The position numbers were made by a program, and so were the translations under genes. 54,584 nucleotides of DNA from Eubacteriales bacterium (GTDB lineage Bacteria; Bacillota; Clostridia; Lachnospirales; Lachnospiraceae), in the NCBI GenBank assembly GCA_030536855.1, contig JAUNPK010000011.1, positions 1 through 54,584 on the forward strand. The letters run 5' to 3'. Every line of letters begins with the position of its first letter. Position 1 is the first letter of the stretch. Under the pieces are notes generated by a model that was not told where the DNA came from, ran no database searches, and saw nothing but the letters and a program-made list of their open reading frames with translations. Positions 17,080 to 26,286 of this stretch are shown here, in pieces.

Positions 17080-19563
17080 ATGTATTATATTCTTTCCGTT
17101 TTTTGGAAAGGACAGTTATTGAAAAGACCTTTATTAAGCGGGGCTGTTATAGCGGTTATTACAGCCCTTGCATCAAATTATATCTATAAGCACTGGTGGG
17201 GTAACCTGCCTGCTATCATAAGCTTTCACATTTTGTATGGATGTATGATTACTTTTTCAGTATATGTATTTATAAAAAGGAGAAAGCTTTCCATAACCTA
17301 TATGTTTGTGTTGCTGTCAATGGCAACAGTATGGGTTTCATCATATAAAACCGGTTATAAATTGTCAGACGTTGAAAATTATGAAACAGAACAATCAGTC
17401 ACATTGTCGGGGAAAGTGGTTTCTGTGTCCCGGAAAGAAAATAGGGAAGTATTGATGGTATCAGATTCCACCATTAGAAAGTCCGGCATTGTTGTGTATA
17501 CCTCAGAAACAGGAGCAGTTGCGGGAGATTACATTACAGTAAGTGGAAATGTGTCTGCCTTTGAAAAGCCTGTGAACTATGGAAATTTTGATACGAGAAG
17601 TTATTATAATTCCCTGGGATATCAATACAAATGTGTAGCAAACAAGGTAAATATAGATGAAAGGGATAAAGAAGGGCTTGAGTACATTCTCAGCTGTTTT
17701 TCAGGCAAAATAAAAGAAGTATACGATAATGTGTATGACGAATACAAAGCAGGAGTTGTAACATCCATAGTTTTGGGGGATAAGTCATATCTTGATGAAG
17801 ACATAAAGTCAATGTATCAAAAGAACGGAATTGCGCATTTACTCTCAATAAGTGGTCTTCACATATCCTTAGTGGGAATGTGTATGTACCGGTTATTGCG
17901 AAAGAAGACAAATCGCTTTAATGCTTCAATTATGAGTATTACTGTTATTATCTGTTATCTTGTTATGGTTGGAAATGTCATATCTGCAACAAGGGCAGTA
18001 ATAATGCTTGTAATGACAATTATAGCGGATGTGCTGGGCAGGACATACGATATATTGTCAGCATTATCATTATCCTGTATTTTTCTGCTGTGGGATAATT
18101 CCTACGTGATTTATAACACAGGGTTTTTGATGTCTTTTTCTGCAATATTAGGAATTATTTTTATATATCCCATTCTGTCGAAAAAAGATCGAATTCTTCT
18201 GGTGATTAAAAGAAATAACAGGGAAAATGCAGATTTTTTATCTATGATTATATACAAGGCATTGGACAGCTTTGCCTGTTGCTTAAGTATTCAACTTTCT
18301 ACACTTCCCGTAGTCCTAAATTCATCCTATCAGATACCGGTAATAAGTGTTGTACTTAATTGTCTGGTAATTCCACTTATGACAGTTGTTATGGTAAGCG
18401 GAATATTAACAGGTCTTGCAGGAGTTATATCACTGCAGGCTGCATTTTTCTTTGCAGGGGCATCAGGTTACATCCTTGATTTCTACGAATTTCTGTGCAG
18501 GATTTCATCGGATATTCCATACGCTGTAATAGTTACGGGAAAGCCATCCTCATGGTCTGTAATGTTATATGTAACGGTGATTGTTATATGGGTGTTTTTG
18601 AATTGGTGTGCAGAAAACAGAAACAGAAAAAGGGATAAATCATTTGCTACTATGATATCAGACATAATAATGGCAGCAGTTCTTTTGCTTGCAATTGTAG
18701 TCATGAGACATATTCCTTATGACGGATTAAGCATAGATATTCTTAATGTGGGACAGGGGGATGGAATATTTGTTCAAAGCACAGACGGGACAAGCTATTT
18801 ATTTGACGGTGGAAGTCTGGATGTAAAAAATGTGGGTAAATATAGAATATTGCCATTTCTAAAAGCAAAGGGAATAGGCTGTCTTGATTATATTGTTGTC
18901 AGTCACTGTGACAAGGATCATATAAGTGGAATTAAGGAAATTATTGAATTAAGTGATAACACATTTTCTATAAAATGTCTTGTGTTACCTGATATTGTCA
19001 ATAAGGAAGGTGAGAAATCCTACATTGAACTTGTTAATCTTGCCGTAGATAAGGGCGTTTCTGTGATGTATATGACACAGGGAATGAGTATTGATTCTAA
19101 ACAACTTAAAGTTACCTGTCTTCATCCTTGCCAAGGCTATAAATATGAGGATTCCAACGATTATTCAGCAATTTATAAGGTATGGGTGGATGGATTTTCT
19201 ATGCTAATGATGGGGGATGCCGGAGAAAAGACTGAAAAATGTTTAATGGAAGATATTGATGAAATTAATAATCAAGACGTTGTTCCGGTAAATACCCCTT
19301 TTTCCATAAAGAATATAAGTGTTATTAAAGTGGGACATCATGGCTCCAAATCATCCACATCACAAGAACTTTTACGGGAAATAACCCCAATGGTTTCATT
19401 AATATCCTGCGGAAAAGATAATAGTTATGGTCATCCTCATAAACAGACTTTAGAAAGACTCTGTGAATCCGGTTGTAAAGTATTTCGAACGGATAGCATG
19501 GGTGCAATTAGTATAACTGTGGATGTAGATAAAAAAATTTGGAATGTGAAGAGTATGAAATAA
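17080..19563 (+). CDS. comEC: ComEC/Rec2 DNA-uptake channel protein
   Basis: Integral membrane protein thought to carry transforming DNA across the membrane and degrade one strand. Length 827 residues. It has N-terminal helices and a DUF4131-like soluble part (SVTLSGKVVSV), then the competence membrane domain (GIAHLLSISGLHISLVGM, SATRAVIMLV), then a C-terminal metallo-beta-lactamase domain (LNVGQGDGIFVQS, SHCDKDHISG, MMGDAG, KVGHHGSKSSTS) with the metal-binding His/Asp present. The ribosome binding site before ATG 17080 is weak. With comEA nearby it suggests a natural-transformation machinery, though other com genes are not in the window. Confidence 0.93.
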   Translation: MYYILSVFWKGQLLKRPLLSGAVIAVITALASNYIYKHWWGNLPAIISFHILYGCMITFSVYVFIKRRKLSITYMFVLLSMATVWVSSYKTGYKLSDVENYETEQSVTLSGKVVSVSRKENREVLMVSDSTIRKSGIVVYTSETGAVAGDYITVSGNVSAFEKPVNYGNFDTRSYYNSLGYQYKCVANKVNIDERDKEGLEYILSCFSGKIKEVYDNVYDEYKAGVVTSIVLGDKSYLDEDIKSMYQKNGIAHLLSISGLHISLVGMCMYRLLRKKTNRFNASIMSITVIICYLVMVGNVISATRAVIMLVMTIIADVLGRTYDILSALSLSCIFLLWDNSYVIYNTGFLMSFSAILGIIFIYPILSKKDRILLVIKRNNRENADFLSMIIYKALDSFACCLSIQLSTLPVVLNSSYQIPVISVVLNCLVIPLMTVVMVSGILTGLAGVISLQAAFFFAGASGYILDFYEFLCRISSDIPYAVIVTGKPSSWSVMLYVTVIVIWVFLNWCAENRNRKRDKSFATMISDIIMAAVLLLAIVVMRHIPYDGLSIDILNVGQGDGIFVQSTDGTSYLFDGGSLDVKNVGKYRILPFLKAKGIGCLDYIVVSHCDKDHISGIKEIIELSDNTFSIKCLVLPDIVNKEGEKSYIELVNLAVDKGVSVMYMTQGMSIDSKQLKVTCLHPCQGYKYEDSNDYSAIYKVWVDGFSMLMMGDAGEKTEKCLMEDIDEINNQDVVPVNTPFSIKNISVIKVGHHGSKSSTSQELLREITPMVSLISCGKDNSYGHPHKQTLERLCESGCKVFRTDSMGAISITVDVDKKIWNVKSMK

Positions 19564-19603
19564 ATTATAAGACAAATCTGGATTTACGTGGTAATATAAT
19601 GAC

Positions 19604-20587
19604 ATGAAAACAATTATTGATGATATAAAGAAAAATGAATTTAAAAAAGTTTATCTGTTGTATGGGGAAGAAGATTATCTGAAAAAGCAGTACAGAGATA
19701 AATTAAAGCAGGCTCTTGTTGGTGATGACACAATGAATTTCAGCTATTATGAAGGGGATAGCGTTGATATAAAACAGGTTATTTCCATGTGTGAGACATT
19801 ACCTTTCTTTAGTGACAGAAGAGTTGTCATTCTTGAAAACTCAGGAGCTGTGAAATCTGCAAACGACGAACTGGCAGACTATATAAAGGAACTTCCGGAT
19901 TATCTTGTTTTAATACTTGTTGAAAAAGAAATAGATAAACGTAACAAAGTCTATAAAGCAATTGACAAGGTTGGGTATGTATGCGAGTTAAAACCTCAGA
20001 CTACTGCAACACTTAAAAAATGGATAGTTGGTATTCTTGGAAAAGAAGGACTTAAAATAAGTGTGGATGGATGCGAATTACTTCTGTCAAAAACAGGGGC
20101 TGATATGAATCTTATCAGACAGGAAATGGACAAGCTTATCAGTTATTGCCAGGGAAAGGAAGGGATTACTGCTCAAGATGTAGAAGTGGTATGTTCAACC
20201 CAGACCACCAGTCATATATTTGATATGATAGAGGCTATGGCAAATCATAATCAGAGGAAAGCGTTGGAGCTTTACTATGAGCTCTTGACGCTCAAGGAAC
20301 CTCCTATGAGAATTCTCTATCTTATTGTAAGACAGTTCAATGGTATATTGCAGGCTAAGGAATTTTCTTCAATGGGATTGTCTTCAAAAGATGTGGCATC
20401 AAAGATGGGGGTTGCACCTTTTATTGCAGGAAAATACCTGTCCCAGTCAAAGTACTTTACTATAACAAAGTTAAAGGAAGCATTAAATGAGTGTGCAGAT
20501 GTGGAAGAGAGAGTTAAACAGGGGAGACTTAATGATAAGCTGGCGGTAGAGTTAATAATCGTCAAATATTCGGAAAATGTAAAATAA
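19604..20587 (+). CDS. holA: DNA polymerase III delta subunit
   Basis: Clamp-loader subunit that opens the sliding clamp. The N-terminal pattern KVYLLYGEEDYLKKQY is typical, followed by CETLPFFSDRRVVIL near residue 62 and a C-terminal collar region (IFDMIEAMANHNQRKAL, PPMRILYLIVRQF). Length of 327 residues is standard. The comEC-holA-rpsT order is a well-known firmicute arrangement. The gene ends in a hairpin shared with the convergent rpsT gene. Its ribosome binding site is not obvious. Confidence 0.93.
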   Translation: MKTIIDDIKKNEFKKVYLLYGEEDYLKKQYRDKLKQALVGDDTMNFSYYEGDSVDIKQVISMCETLPFFSDRRVVILENSGAVKSANDELADYIKELPDYLVLILVEKEIDKRNKVYKAIDKVGYVCELKPQTTATLKKWIVGILGKEGLKISVDGCELLLSKTGADMNLIRQEMDKLISYCQGKEGITAQDVEVVCSTQTTSHIFDMIEAMANHNQRKALELYYELLTLKEPPMRILYLIVRQFNGILQAKEFSSMGLSSKDVASKMGVAPFIAGKYLSQSKYFTITKLKEALNECADVEERVKQGRLNDKLAVELIIVKYSENVK

Positions 20588-20629
20588 AAAAGGAACGGTG
20601 CTAGTGGGTGTGAGCACCGTTCCTTTTTA
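20586..20629. terminator. Bidirectional terminator between holA and rpsT
   Basis: AAAAAGGAACGGTGCT pairs with AGCACCGTTCCTTTTT around a short loop. A- and T-runs on both flanks let it end transcripts from either side. Confidence 0.85.
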
Positions 20630-20648
20630 AGTACTAATAATATTCTTA

Positions 20649-20912
20649 TTAAGCTAATGAGTTAACAGCTTTTGTAATACGAGATACTTTTCTTGCAGCT
20701 GTGTTCTTGTGGAAAATTCCCTTAGAAGCAGCCTTAGAAATCTCAGCAATAGCAGCAGGTAATGCAGCTTCTGCAGCAGCCTTATCACCAGCCTCAACAG
20801 CAACGTCTACTTTCTTGATATAAGTTTTAACTCTAGACTTAATTGCCTTATTTCTATCAGCTCTTACCTGACTTGTAATTACTCTCTTCTTAGCAGATTT
20901 AATGTTAGCCAA
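20649..20912 (-). CDS. rpsT: Small ribosomal subunit protein bS20
   Basis: Primary 16S-rRNA-binding protein of 87 residues, helical and basic (MANIKSAKKR at the start, NKAIKSRVKTYIKKV, Ala-rich middle, FHKNTAARKVSR near the end). The start is TTG at 20912: it gives the conserved MANIKSAKKR N-terminus and has GGAGG 8 bases before it; no ATG exists there. E. coli rpsT also begins with UUG and S20 controls its own translation, so the weak start may be a conserved control device. A strong promoter lies upstream at 21002-21030. Confidence 0.95.
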   Translation of the reverse strand: MANIKSAKKRVITSQVRADRNKAIKSRVKTYIKKVDVAVEAGDKAAAEAALPAAIAEISKAASKGIFHKNTAARKVSRITKAVNSLA

Positions 20913-21001
20913 TCCGTACACCTCCAAAATCAATTAAAATCAATATTATGTGTTTTCCATTAAAGCCGGACACGGACGTTCTAATGTAAACATACTCATA
21001 C

Positions 21002-21030
21002 ATTCTATAGTACAAACCAAATTATGTCAA
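21002..21030 (-). promoter_or_regulatory. Sigma-A promoter of rpsT
   Basis: Read on the minus strand: TTGACA (21030-21025), 17-base spacer, TAGAAT (21007-21002). Transcription would start near 20995, leaving a leader of about 83 bases before the TTG start. Confidence 0.75.
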
Positions 21031-21055
21031 CAGAAAAATAACACAAATAATAATT

Positions 21056-21084
21056 CAAATAATAATTTTAAAAATTATTATTTG
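21056..21084. repeat. 29-bp perfect A/T palindrome between rpsT and gpr
   Basis: CAAATAATAATTTT (21056-21069) and AAAATTATTATTTG (21071-21084) are exact complements around a single A. It lies between divergent genes, so it is not needed as a terminator for either; role unknown. Confidence 0.6.
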
Positions 21085-21164
21085 ATTAATTTTTTGATAA
21101 TATTAGGCATATTTTCTGCGCAAAATGTACTATGACACTATATCAGGTAAAGAGAGGTTTTTCA

Positions 21165-21980
21165 ATGGATAATTATAAAGTGAAAACAGACCTTGCGGTT
21201 GAAATTAATGAAGAAATAATGCGCAGAGACGGAGCTTTAAAAGGTGTTATTGTGCAGGAAAATAAAGATGAGAAAACCGGAATCGGGGTATGTGAGTTAA
21301 AAATTATAAACAGAACCGGAGAAATGCGTTTTAATAAGCCAAAAGGCACTTATGTTACCATAGAGGCTGACAGACTTATAAGCGATGGAAAAGATTACAG
21401 AAGGCGCCTCATAAAAATTCTCACTGAAAATATGGAGAAAATGGTTCTTGGAGTTACAGGAAACGACAGGAGATTAAAGGGGAACAGTATAAGGAAAATT
21501 CTTGTGGTTGGACTAGGAAATAAAAACATAACTGCTGATTCTTTGGGGCCTGTAGTGGTGGATAATTTAAGGGTTAACAGGCATATTTTTAATGAATCCG
21601 GGTATGACTGTGGTTTGTGTGCTATTAATCCGGGGGTCATGGCTGATACGGGTATGGAAACCGCGGATATTGTAAAAGGTGTTTCTTCGCAGATTTGCCC
21701 TGATATTATCATTGCAATTGATGCTCTTTCTGCAAGGAGTATGGATAGACTAAACAGTACAATACAGCTGGCAGATACGGGGATCAAGCCGGGTTCCGGA
21801 GTTGGCAATCACAGGCAGGGACTTACAAAGGAAAATATTGGTTTCCCGGTTATGGCAATCGGTGTTCCAACAGTAATTGACGGGATGACGCCTAAGAATA
21901 TAAATGAAGACATAAAGAATATATGCAGTATAATTGCAGCTTCCATAAATATTTGTTCGAAAAGAATAATTATGAACTGA
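21165..21980 (+). CDS. gpr: Spore germination protease GPR
   Basis: Aspartic-type endopeptidase that degrades small acid-soluble spore proteins at germination. The N-terminus KVKTDLAVE matches the self-processing site of the zymogen, with predicted cleavage after TDLA, so the propeptide would be about 10-11 residues. Conserved core segments include VVGLGNKNITADSLGPVVVDNL, in short VGLGN...T.DSLGP, then INPGVMADTGMET and IAIDALSAR, and GVGNHRQGL. Length is 271 residues. ATG 21165 follows AGAGAGG; the upstream frame from 21132 is rejected. spoIIP follows after 37 bases. It marks the organism as carrying spore genes. Confidence 0.95.
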   Translation: MDNYKVKTDLAVEINEEIMRRDGALKGVIVQENKDEKTGIGVCELKIINRTGEMRFNKPKGTYVTIEADRLISDGKDYRRRLIKILTENMEKMVLGVTGNDRRLKGNSIRKILVVGLGNKNITADSLGPVVVDNLRVNRHIFNESGYDCGLCAINPGVMADTGMETADIVKGVSSQICPDIIIAIDALSARSMDRLNSTIQLADTGIKPGSGVGNHRQGLTKENIGFPVMAIGVPTVIDGMTPKNINEDIKNICSIIAASINICSKRIIMN

Positions 21981-22017
21981 TTGAATATATATGACATAGG
22001 ATTTGTGGAGGAGAATT

Positions 22018-23283
22018 ATGGATAGAAGGTACAGGCTGTATAATTTTATTTTATTACTGTTGGTTGTGATTAGTTTTATATTCATTAATAACAATAAAAC
22101 GATTTCAGCATTTATAAAAGATACCATAATTTCGGGATGTATTAATATGGGAATGCCATACGCAGCCTGTATAAACAGCCCTGAAAATTTTAAGGACAGC
22201 GGTATTCTTGATGAGGTGCTTAAGGAGGTAATGCCTGTGTCGAAAGTTATAAATGATAGTGATTATGTAGCATTTTCAGATGATGGATGGGTTGAGGCTA
22301 TTGCCGTTAAGGAAGGAAATGCTGTTCTTGCGGTGCAGGAAAATGAATCGGAAAATATGGTTTCCATAGAAAATAATACAAGCAACAATGAAGGAATAAA
22401 TCAAAGTGGAAACGAAATTAGCACTGGAGGACAGGATAATACAAGGGTATCCGCTGATTACTCAGATGCAATTTCAAGAAATATAATTACAGGAACCGTA
22501 TATAATAAATCGGATCTGATGAGCTATGATTTTGTGCATAATAATTTTTATACAATAACATCCATAACTTCTCTTACTTCAGACATTTTAAGGCCTAATG
22601 AGTTCATTAATAAAGATATGTCAATGAAACAGGATAAATCAAATCCTCAGATATTAATATTTCATACCCATTCCCAGGAGGCATTTGTTGATAGTGTAGA
22701 TGGGGATGCATCCACCACAATTGTAGGTGTGGGAGATTATCTGGCGTCTCTTCTTGAAGAAAAATATGGATATAAAGTTATACATGATACTTCCGTTTAT
22801 GATTATGTGGACGGAAAATTGGACAGAAGTAAGGCTTATACCTATGCGGAGGAGGGGGTTGAAAAAATCCTTAATGAAAATCCTTCCATAGAAGTTGTCA
22901 TAGATCTTCACAGGGATGGTGTGGCTGAGACGACACACCTTATCACAGAGGTTGATGGTAAAACTATGTCAAAATTAATGTTTTTTAACGGATTAAGCTA
23001 CAGTAAAGTTAATGGTGATATAGGGTATCTTAGAAATCCTTACAGAGATGACAATTTGTCAATGAGTCTACAGATGCAACTGCTTGGGGAGGCATATTAT
23101 CCGGGGCTGCTTAGAAATATATATGTGAATGCTTACAGATATTGTCTTCATAAGAGAGGAAAATCAATGCTGATTGAGGCGGGAGCGCAAACAAACACGG
23201 TTCAGGAAGTTAAAAATGCCATGGAACCACTGGCAGACATGCTGGATAAACTTTTAAAGGGAGAAAAAGTTGTAAATGAGTGA
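22018..23283 (+). CDS. spoIIP: Stage II sporulation protein P
   Basis: Peptidoglycan amidase/endopeptidase of the SpoIID-SpoIIM-SpoIIP engulfment complex, anchored in the mother-cell membrane. One N-terminal membrane segment (residues 7-22) is followed by a variable Asn/Ser/Glu-rich region. The catalytic domain begins about residue 205 with QILIFHTHSQEAF, and later has VIDLHRDGV and MLIEAGAQTNT, all typical of the zinc-dependent amidase fold. Length is 421 residues. GGAGGAG precedes ATG 22018. The gpr-spoIIP pair is conserved in spore formers; lepA, often next, is absent here. Confidence 0.94.
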   Translation: MDRRYRLYNFILLLLVVISFIFINNNKTISAFIKDTIISGCINMGMPYAACINSPENFKDSGILDEVLKEVMPVSKVINDSDYVAFSDDGWVEAIAVKEGNAVLAVQENESENMVSIENNTSNNEGINQSGNEISTGGQDNTRVSADYSDAISRNIITGTVYNKSDLMSYDFVHNNFYTITSITSLTSDILRPNEFINKDMSMKQDKSNPQILIFHTHSQEAFVDSVDGDASTTIVGVGDYLASLLEEKYGYKVIHDTSVYDYVDGKLDRSKAYTYAEEGVEKILNENPSIEVVIDLHRDGVAETTHLITEVDGKTMSKLMFFNGLSYSKVNGDIGYLRNPYRDDNLSMSLQMQLLGEAYYPGLLRNIYVNAYRYCLHKRGKSMLIEAGAQTNTVQEVKNAMEPLADMLDKLLKGEKVVNE

Positions 23284-23335
23284 GACTGTGTCTATAATAA
23301 AAGTATTTTCAGGAATGAAGAGAGGTAATTAAGGT

Positions 23336-24784
23336 ATGAATAAGAGAGTGTTGGAAAATATACAACCTGAGAATGTTTTCAGATTTTTTGAAGATATATG
23401 CAATATTCCACATGGTTCAGGTAATGTTAAAATGATAAGCGACTATCTTGTGAAATTTGCAGAAAGTCGTAATCTATGGTATCGAAGGGATGATAGTCTC
23501 AATGTGATTATTAAGAAACCGGCAAATAACAGTACAAGTACCCATCCTGTAATTATCCAGGGTCATATGGATATGGTTGCCGTTAAGACAGATGATAAAA
23601 TTAAGGATATGGAAAAAGAAGGGTTAGATATCCTTGTGGAAGATAATTATGTAAAAGCTGACAGAACATCTCTTGGAGGTGATGATGGAATAGCAGTTGC
23701 CTATGCACTTGCGATTCTTGACAGTAATGATATATCACACCCACCAATTGAAGTAATTATAACCGTTGATGAGGAAATTGGAATGCTGGGGGCAGAAAAT
23801 CTGGATTGCAGTGATATTGAGGGTAGAATCATGCTCAATATTGATTCTGAAGAGGAAGGAATATTTCTTTCAAGCTGTGCCGGAGGAGCTACTGTAAAGG
23901 GGATTTATCCTGTTAACAGGGAAAATGTTTCAGGGGTTAAATTTAAGATTAGCATATCCGGTCTTACCAGCGGACATTCAGGAACGGATATTATCTTCCA
24001 GAGGGCAAATGGAAATGTTATTTTAGGCAAAATGCTTTTTAAATTAAGCAGCAAATATAACTTTAACATTGTTAGTGTCATGGGAGGAGAAAAGGATAAT
24101 TCAATTGCACCTTTTGCTAAGGCTGAAATTATTGTGGAACAGGAAGATGCAGAATCTTTGCTTAAGGACGCAAAAGAATATGTAAAGGATATACTTAATG
24201 AGTATTCATCCACAGATAAGAACATGAAAATAGATATATATGAGGAAGGAAATGTAGAAGAGAGTGCTTTGGATTATTCCTCAACTTCTAAGATAATACT
24301 TGGATATACCCACATTCCTGATGGAGTTATAAAAATGAGCAATGAGATAGAAAGACTCGTTCAGACATCATTGAATCTAGGAGTTGTGAATTGTAGTGAT
24401 GGAAATATAACATTTACCTATCTTCTCAGAAGTTCAATGGAAAGTGAAAAGGAATATCTTACAAATAGGGTAGTAAGTATGATTTCGTTGCTGGGTGGAG
24501 AGTATGAGATTACAGGAAAATATCCGGCATGGGAATATAAAAAGGAATCACCTTTAAGAAAAATAATATCTGATTCTTACAAAAAACTGTATGGAACTGA
24601 ACCGGAGATACAGGCAATTCACGCAGGGGTTGAGTGTGGCCTTTTTGCTGCAAAACTTGAGGGGCTTGATTGTGTATCATTTGGACCAAATATAAAAGAC
24701 ATTCATACCTTCAAGGAAAGACTGGATATAAAATCCACAGAGAGGACTTGGGAACTTATTAAGGAGGTCCTTAAAGAGTTGTAG
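23336..24784 (+). CDS. pepD: Aminoacyl-histidine dipeptidase (M20C family, PepD)
   Basis: Cytosolic zinc dipeptidase that splits Xaa-His and other dipeptides. Metal ligands and catalytic residues are visible in order: QGHMDMVA, GGDDGIAVAYA, the catalytic Glu pair in TVDEEIGMLGAENLD, NIDSEEEG, and the C-terminal HAGVECGLF. A lid domain lies in between (SGLTSGHSG). Length of 482 residues is standard. AGAGG precedes ATG 23336. It is a single gene after spoIIP, followed by a palindromic repeat. Confidence 0.94.
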   Translation: MNKRVLENIQPENVFRFFEDICNIPHGSGNVKMISDYLVKFAESRNLWYRRDDSLNVIIKKPANNSTSTHPVIIQGHMDMVAVKTDDKIKDMEKEGLDILVEDNYVKADRTSLGGDDGIAVAYALAILDSNDISHPPIEVIITVDEEIGMLGAENLDCSDIEGRIMLNIDSEEEGIFLSSCAGGATVKGIYPVNRENVSGVKFKISISGLTSGHSGTDIIFQRANGNVILGKMLFKLSSKYNFNIVSVMGGEKDNSIAPFAKAEIIVEQEDAESLLKDAKEYVKDILNEYSSTDKNMKIDIYEEGNVEESALDYSSTSKIILGYTHIPDGVIKMSNEIERLVQTSLNLGVVNCSDGNITFTYLLRSSMESEKEYLTNRVVSMISLLGGEYEITGKYPAWEYKKESPLRKIISDSYKKLYGTEPEIQAIHAGVECGLFAAKLEGLDCVSFGPNIKDIHTFKERLDIKSTERTWELIKEVLKEL

Positions 24785-24793
24785 GCTACAATA

Positions 24794-24840
24794 TTTTATA
24801 AAAATTTTATGGGGTCTGACCCCATAAAATTTTTATAAAA
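24794..24840. repeat. Second copy of the GGGGTC(A/T)GACCCC palindrome
   Basis: Two 23-base arms (24794-24816, 24818-24840) match perfectly around a central T. The core is GGGGTCTGACCCC flanked by TTTTAT-type blocks, near-identical to one arm of the 8726-8802 element apart from A- and T-run lengths. It follows pepD and may end its transcript. Confidence 0.85.
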
Positions 24841-25216
24841 AATTCAACAGATATTAAATATTTTATTGACATAGTATATATAATGTGATAGATTGGTTGT
24901 GTTACAAATGGAACAGACAACTGATTTATCACATTTTTGTTTGTTTCTCTTTATGACAATAAGTCATCTGTATGAGCATAGGGTTTATGCTCCTTTTATT
25001 CCTGAGAATTCAGGACTTATCATTTCATATCTTTTAGTTATTTTAAGATATGCTCAAGAGTTTTAGAACTCGAATTTATTTCCTATTTGATTATTCTGTG
25101 CACAAGAATATAAGCATTAGTAATGCATTTACAATTTAATACAACAGGCAATTGTAAAGCTGCCAGGTTATAATCCGCATTTTTCAATTGTCTGAATTTC
25201 ACAAGAGATTGAAAGG
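24841..25216 (+). other. Hairpin-rich gap without a gene
   Basis: No convincing ORF. A long imperfect stem TGTGATA...TATCACA (24884-24890/24927-24933), containing GTTGT/ACAAC, is followed by TTTTT. A terminator-like hairpin GAGCATA/TATGCTC (24974-24980/24986-24992) is followed by CTTTT. Further stems are CATATCTT/AAGATATG (25026-25033/25045-25052), GAGTT/AACTC (25058-25062/25067-25071) and GCATTA/TAATGC (25114-25126). A TATAAT box is at 24879-24884. A small transcript of about 100 bases ending near 24997 is possible but unproven. Confidence 0.4.
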
Positions 25217-25225
25217 ATGTACTAT

Positions 25226-26155
25226 ATGAAGATAAACGAATCCGAAAAGTTGATGGAGTATTCAGATTTTCTGAATTACATCAAAGAAAAAGCTGCTGTA
25301 TATGCAGGAGAAGAAGGAACCGCAGATATAACCCATATTATAAAGAATAATGGATTGGAATATGACGGACTTGTTATTATGCAGAAAGGTTCTAATATAT
25401 CACCTACAATTTATTTGAATGACTACTATAAACGATATACTAAGGGAGAGAAGCTAGAAGAACTGTTTAGGTCTGTTATAGATTTATATGAGAAGGGGAA
25501 AAATCAGAAGACATTTGATACTGATATTTTTAAAACATTTAATGGGGTTAAGAAAAAGATAGCCTTTAAACTTATTAATTATGAATATAATTTAAAACTT
25601 CTTGAGAAAATACCCCATAAACGTATTATGAATCTTGCTATGGTTTTTTACTGCCTTGTGGAGAAGGGAGAATGTGGCAATGCTACAGCGCTTATCTATA
25701 ACAACAATATGAAGAGTTGGAACATAGGTATTGAAGAACTTTATGAAGCTGCTATGGAGAATACACCCAAGATTTTGCAGAGTAATCTTTCTTCTATGTA
25801 CAGTATACTGGATAGTTTTATACAGCAGGGAATGTTGGATGCTCCCGATATTACAGAGGCTGAGTGTGGAACAAGGAATATGTATATTCTTACCAATGAA
25901 TGTAAACTTAATGGGGCAGCATGTATATTATATCCGGGAGTGTTGGAGGAATTTGCAGACAGTATCCGAAGTGATTTGTATATAATACCTTCATCAATAC
26001 ACGAGGTTATATTAATTCCGAAAGACGGAGCAATGGATAAAAACAGCCTGACTAATATGGTAAGAGAGGTTAATGCTGAAGGGGTACCAAGAGATGAAGT
26101 ATTGTCAGATGTGGTTTATGAGTATAGCAGGAAGACACAGCAGATAACATTATAA
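25226..26155 (+). CDS. DUF5688 family protein
   Basis: A 309-residue cytosolic protein of unknown function, no signal or membrane segment. It matches the pattern I associate with DUF5688: NISPTIYLNDYYKRYTKGE near residue 55 and, near the C-terminus, YILTNECKLNGAACILYPGVLEE and IIPSSIHEVILIPKDG. These proteins are often multi-copy in Lachnospiraceae. ATG 25226 is chosen because AAAGGA lies 8 bases before it; ATG 25217, three codons earlier, overlaps that site. It stands alone between a 430-base gap and a tRNA gene on the other strand. Confidence 0.8.
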   Translation: MKINESEKLMEYSDFLNYIKEKAAVYAGEEGTADITHIIKNNGLEYDGLVIMQKGSNISPTIYLNDYYKRYTKGEKLEELFRSVIDLYEKGKNQKTFDTDIFKTFNGVKKKIAFKLINYEYNLKLLEKIPHKRIMNLAMVFYCLVEKGECGNATALIYNNNMKSWNIGIEELYEAAMENTPKILQSNLSSMYSILDSFIQQGMLDAPDITEAECGTRNMYILTNECKLNGAACILYPGVLEEFADSIRSDLYIIPSSIHEVILIPKDGAMDKNSLTNMVREVNAEGVPRDEVLSDVVYEYSRKTQQITL

Positions 26156-26176
26156 TCATGATAAACATAATAAAAG

Positions 26177-26250
26177 TGTGCATGATGGGAGTCGAACCCA
26201 CGACCTTTCGCTCCGGAGGCGAACGCTCTATCCAACTGAGCTACACGCAC
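26177..26250 (-). tRNA. tRNA-Arg (anticodon CCG)
   Basis: Full cloverleaf on the minus strand. Acceptor GTGCGTG pairs with CATGCAC (one G-U), discriminator A. D-arm has AGCTCAGTTGGATAGAGC. The anticodon loop CTCCGGA gives CCG, reading CGG codons. The T-arm GTGGGTTCGACTCCCAT has the TTCGA loop. CCA is not encoded. Confidence 0.96.
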
Positions 26251-26258
26251 ACACAAGA

Positions 26259-26286
26259 TTTATAATACACTAATTGGAGAAATCAA
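26259..26286 (-). promoter_or_regulatory. Promoter of tRNA-Arg
   Basis: Minus strand: TTGATT (26286-26281), 16-base spacer, TATAAA (26264-26259), placing the start just before the mature tRNA 5' end. Confidence 0.5.

Noticed and set aside
24866-24884. TTGACA and TATAAT boxes in the gap after pepD
   Set aside because: Only 7 bases separate them; they cannot form one sigma-A promoter. The TATAAT alone remains possible.
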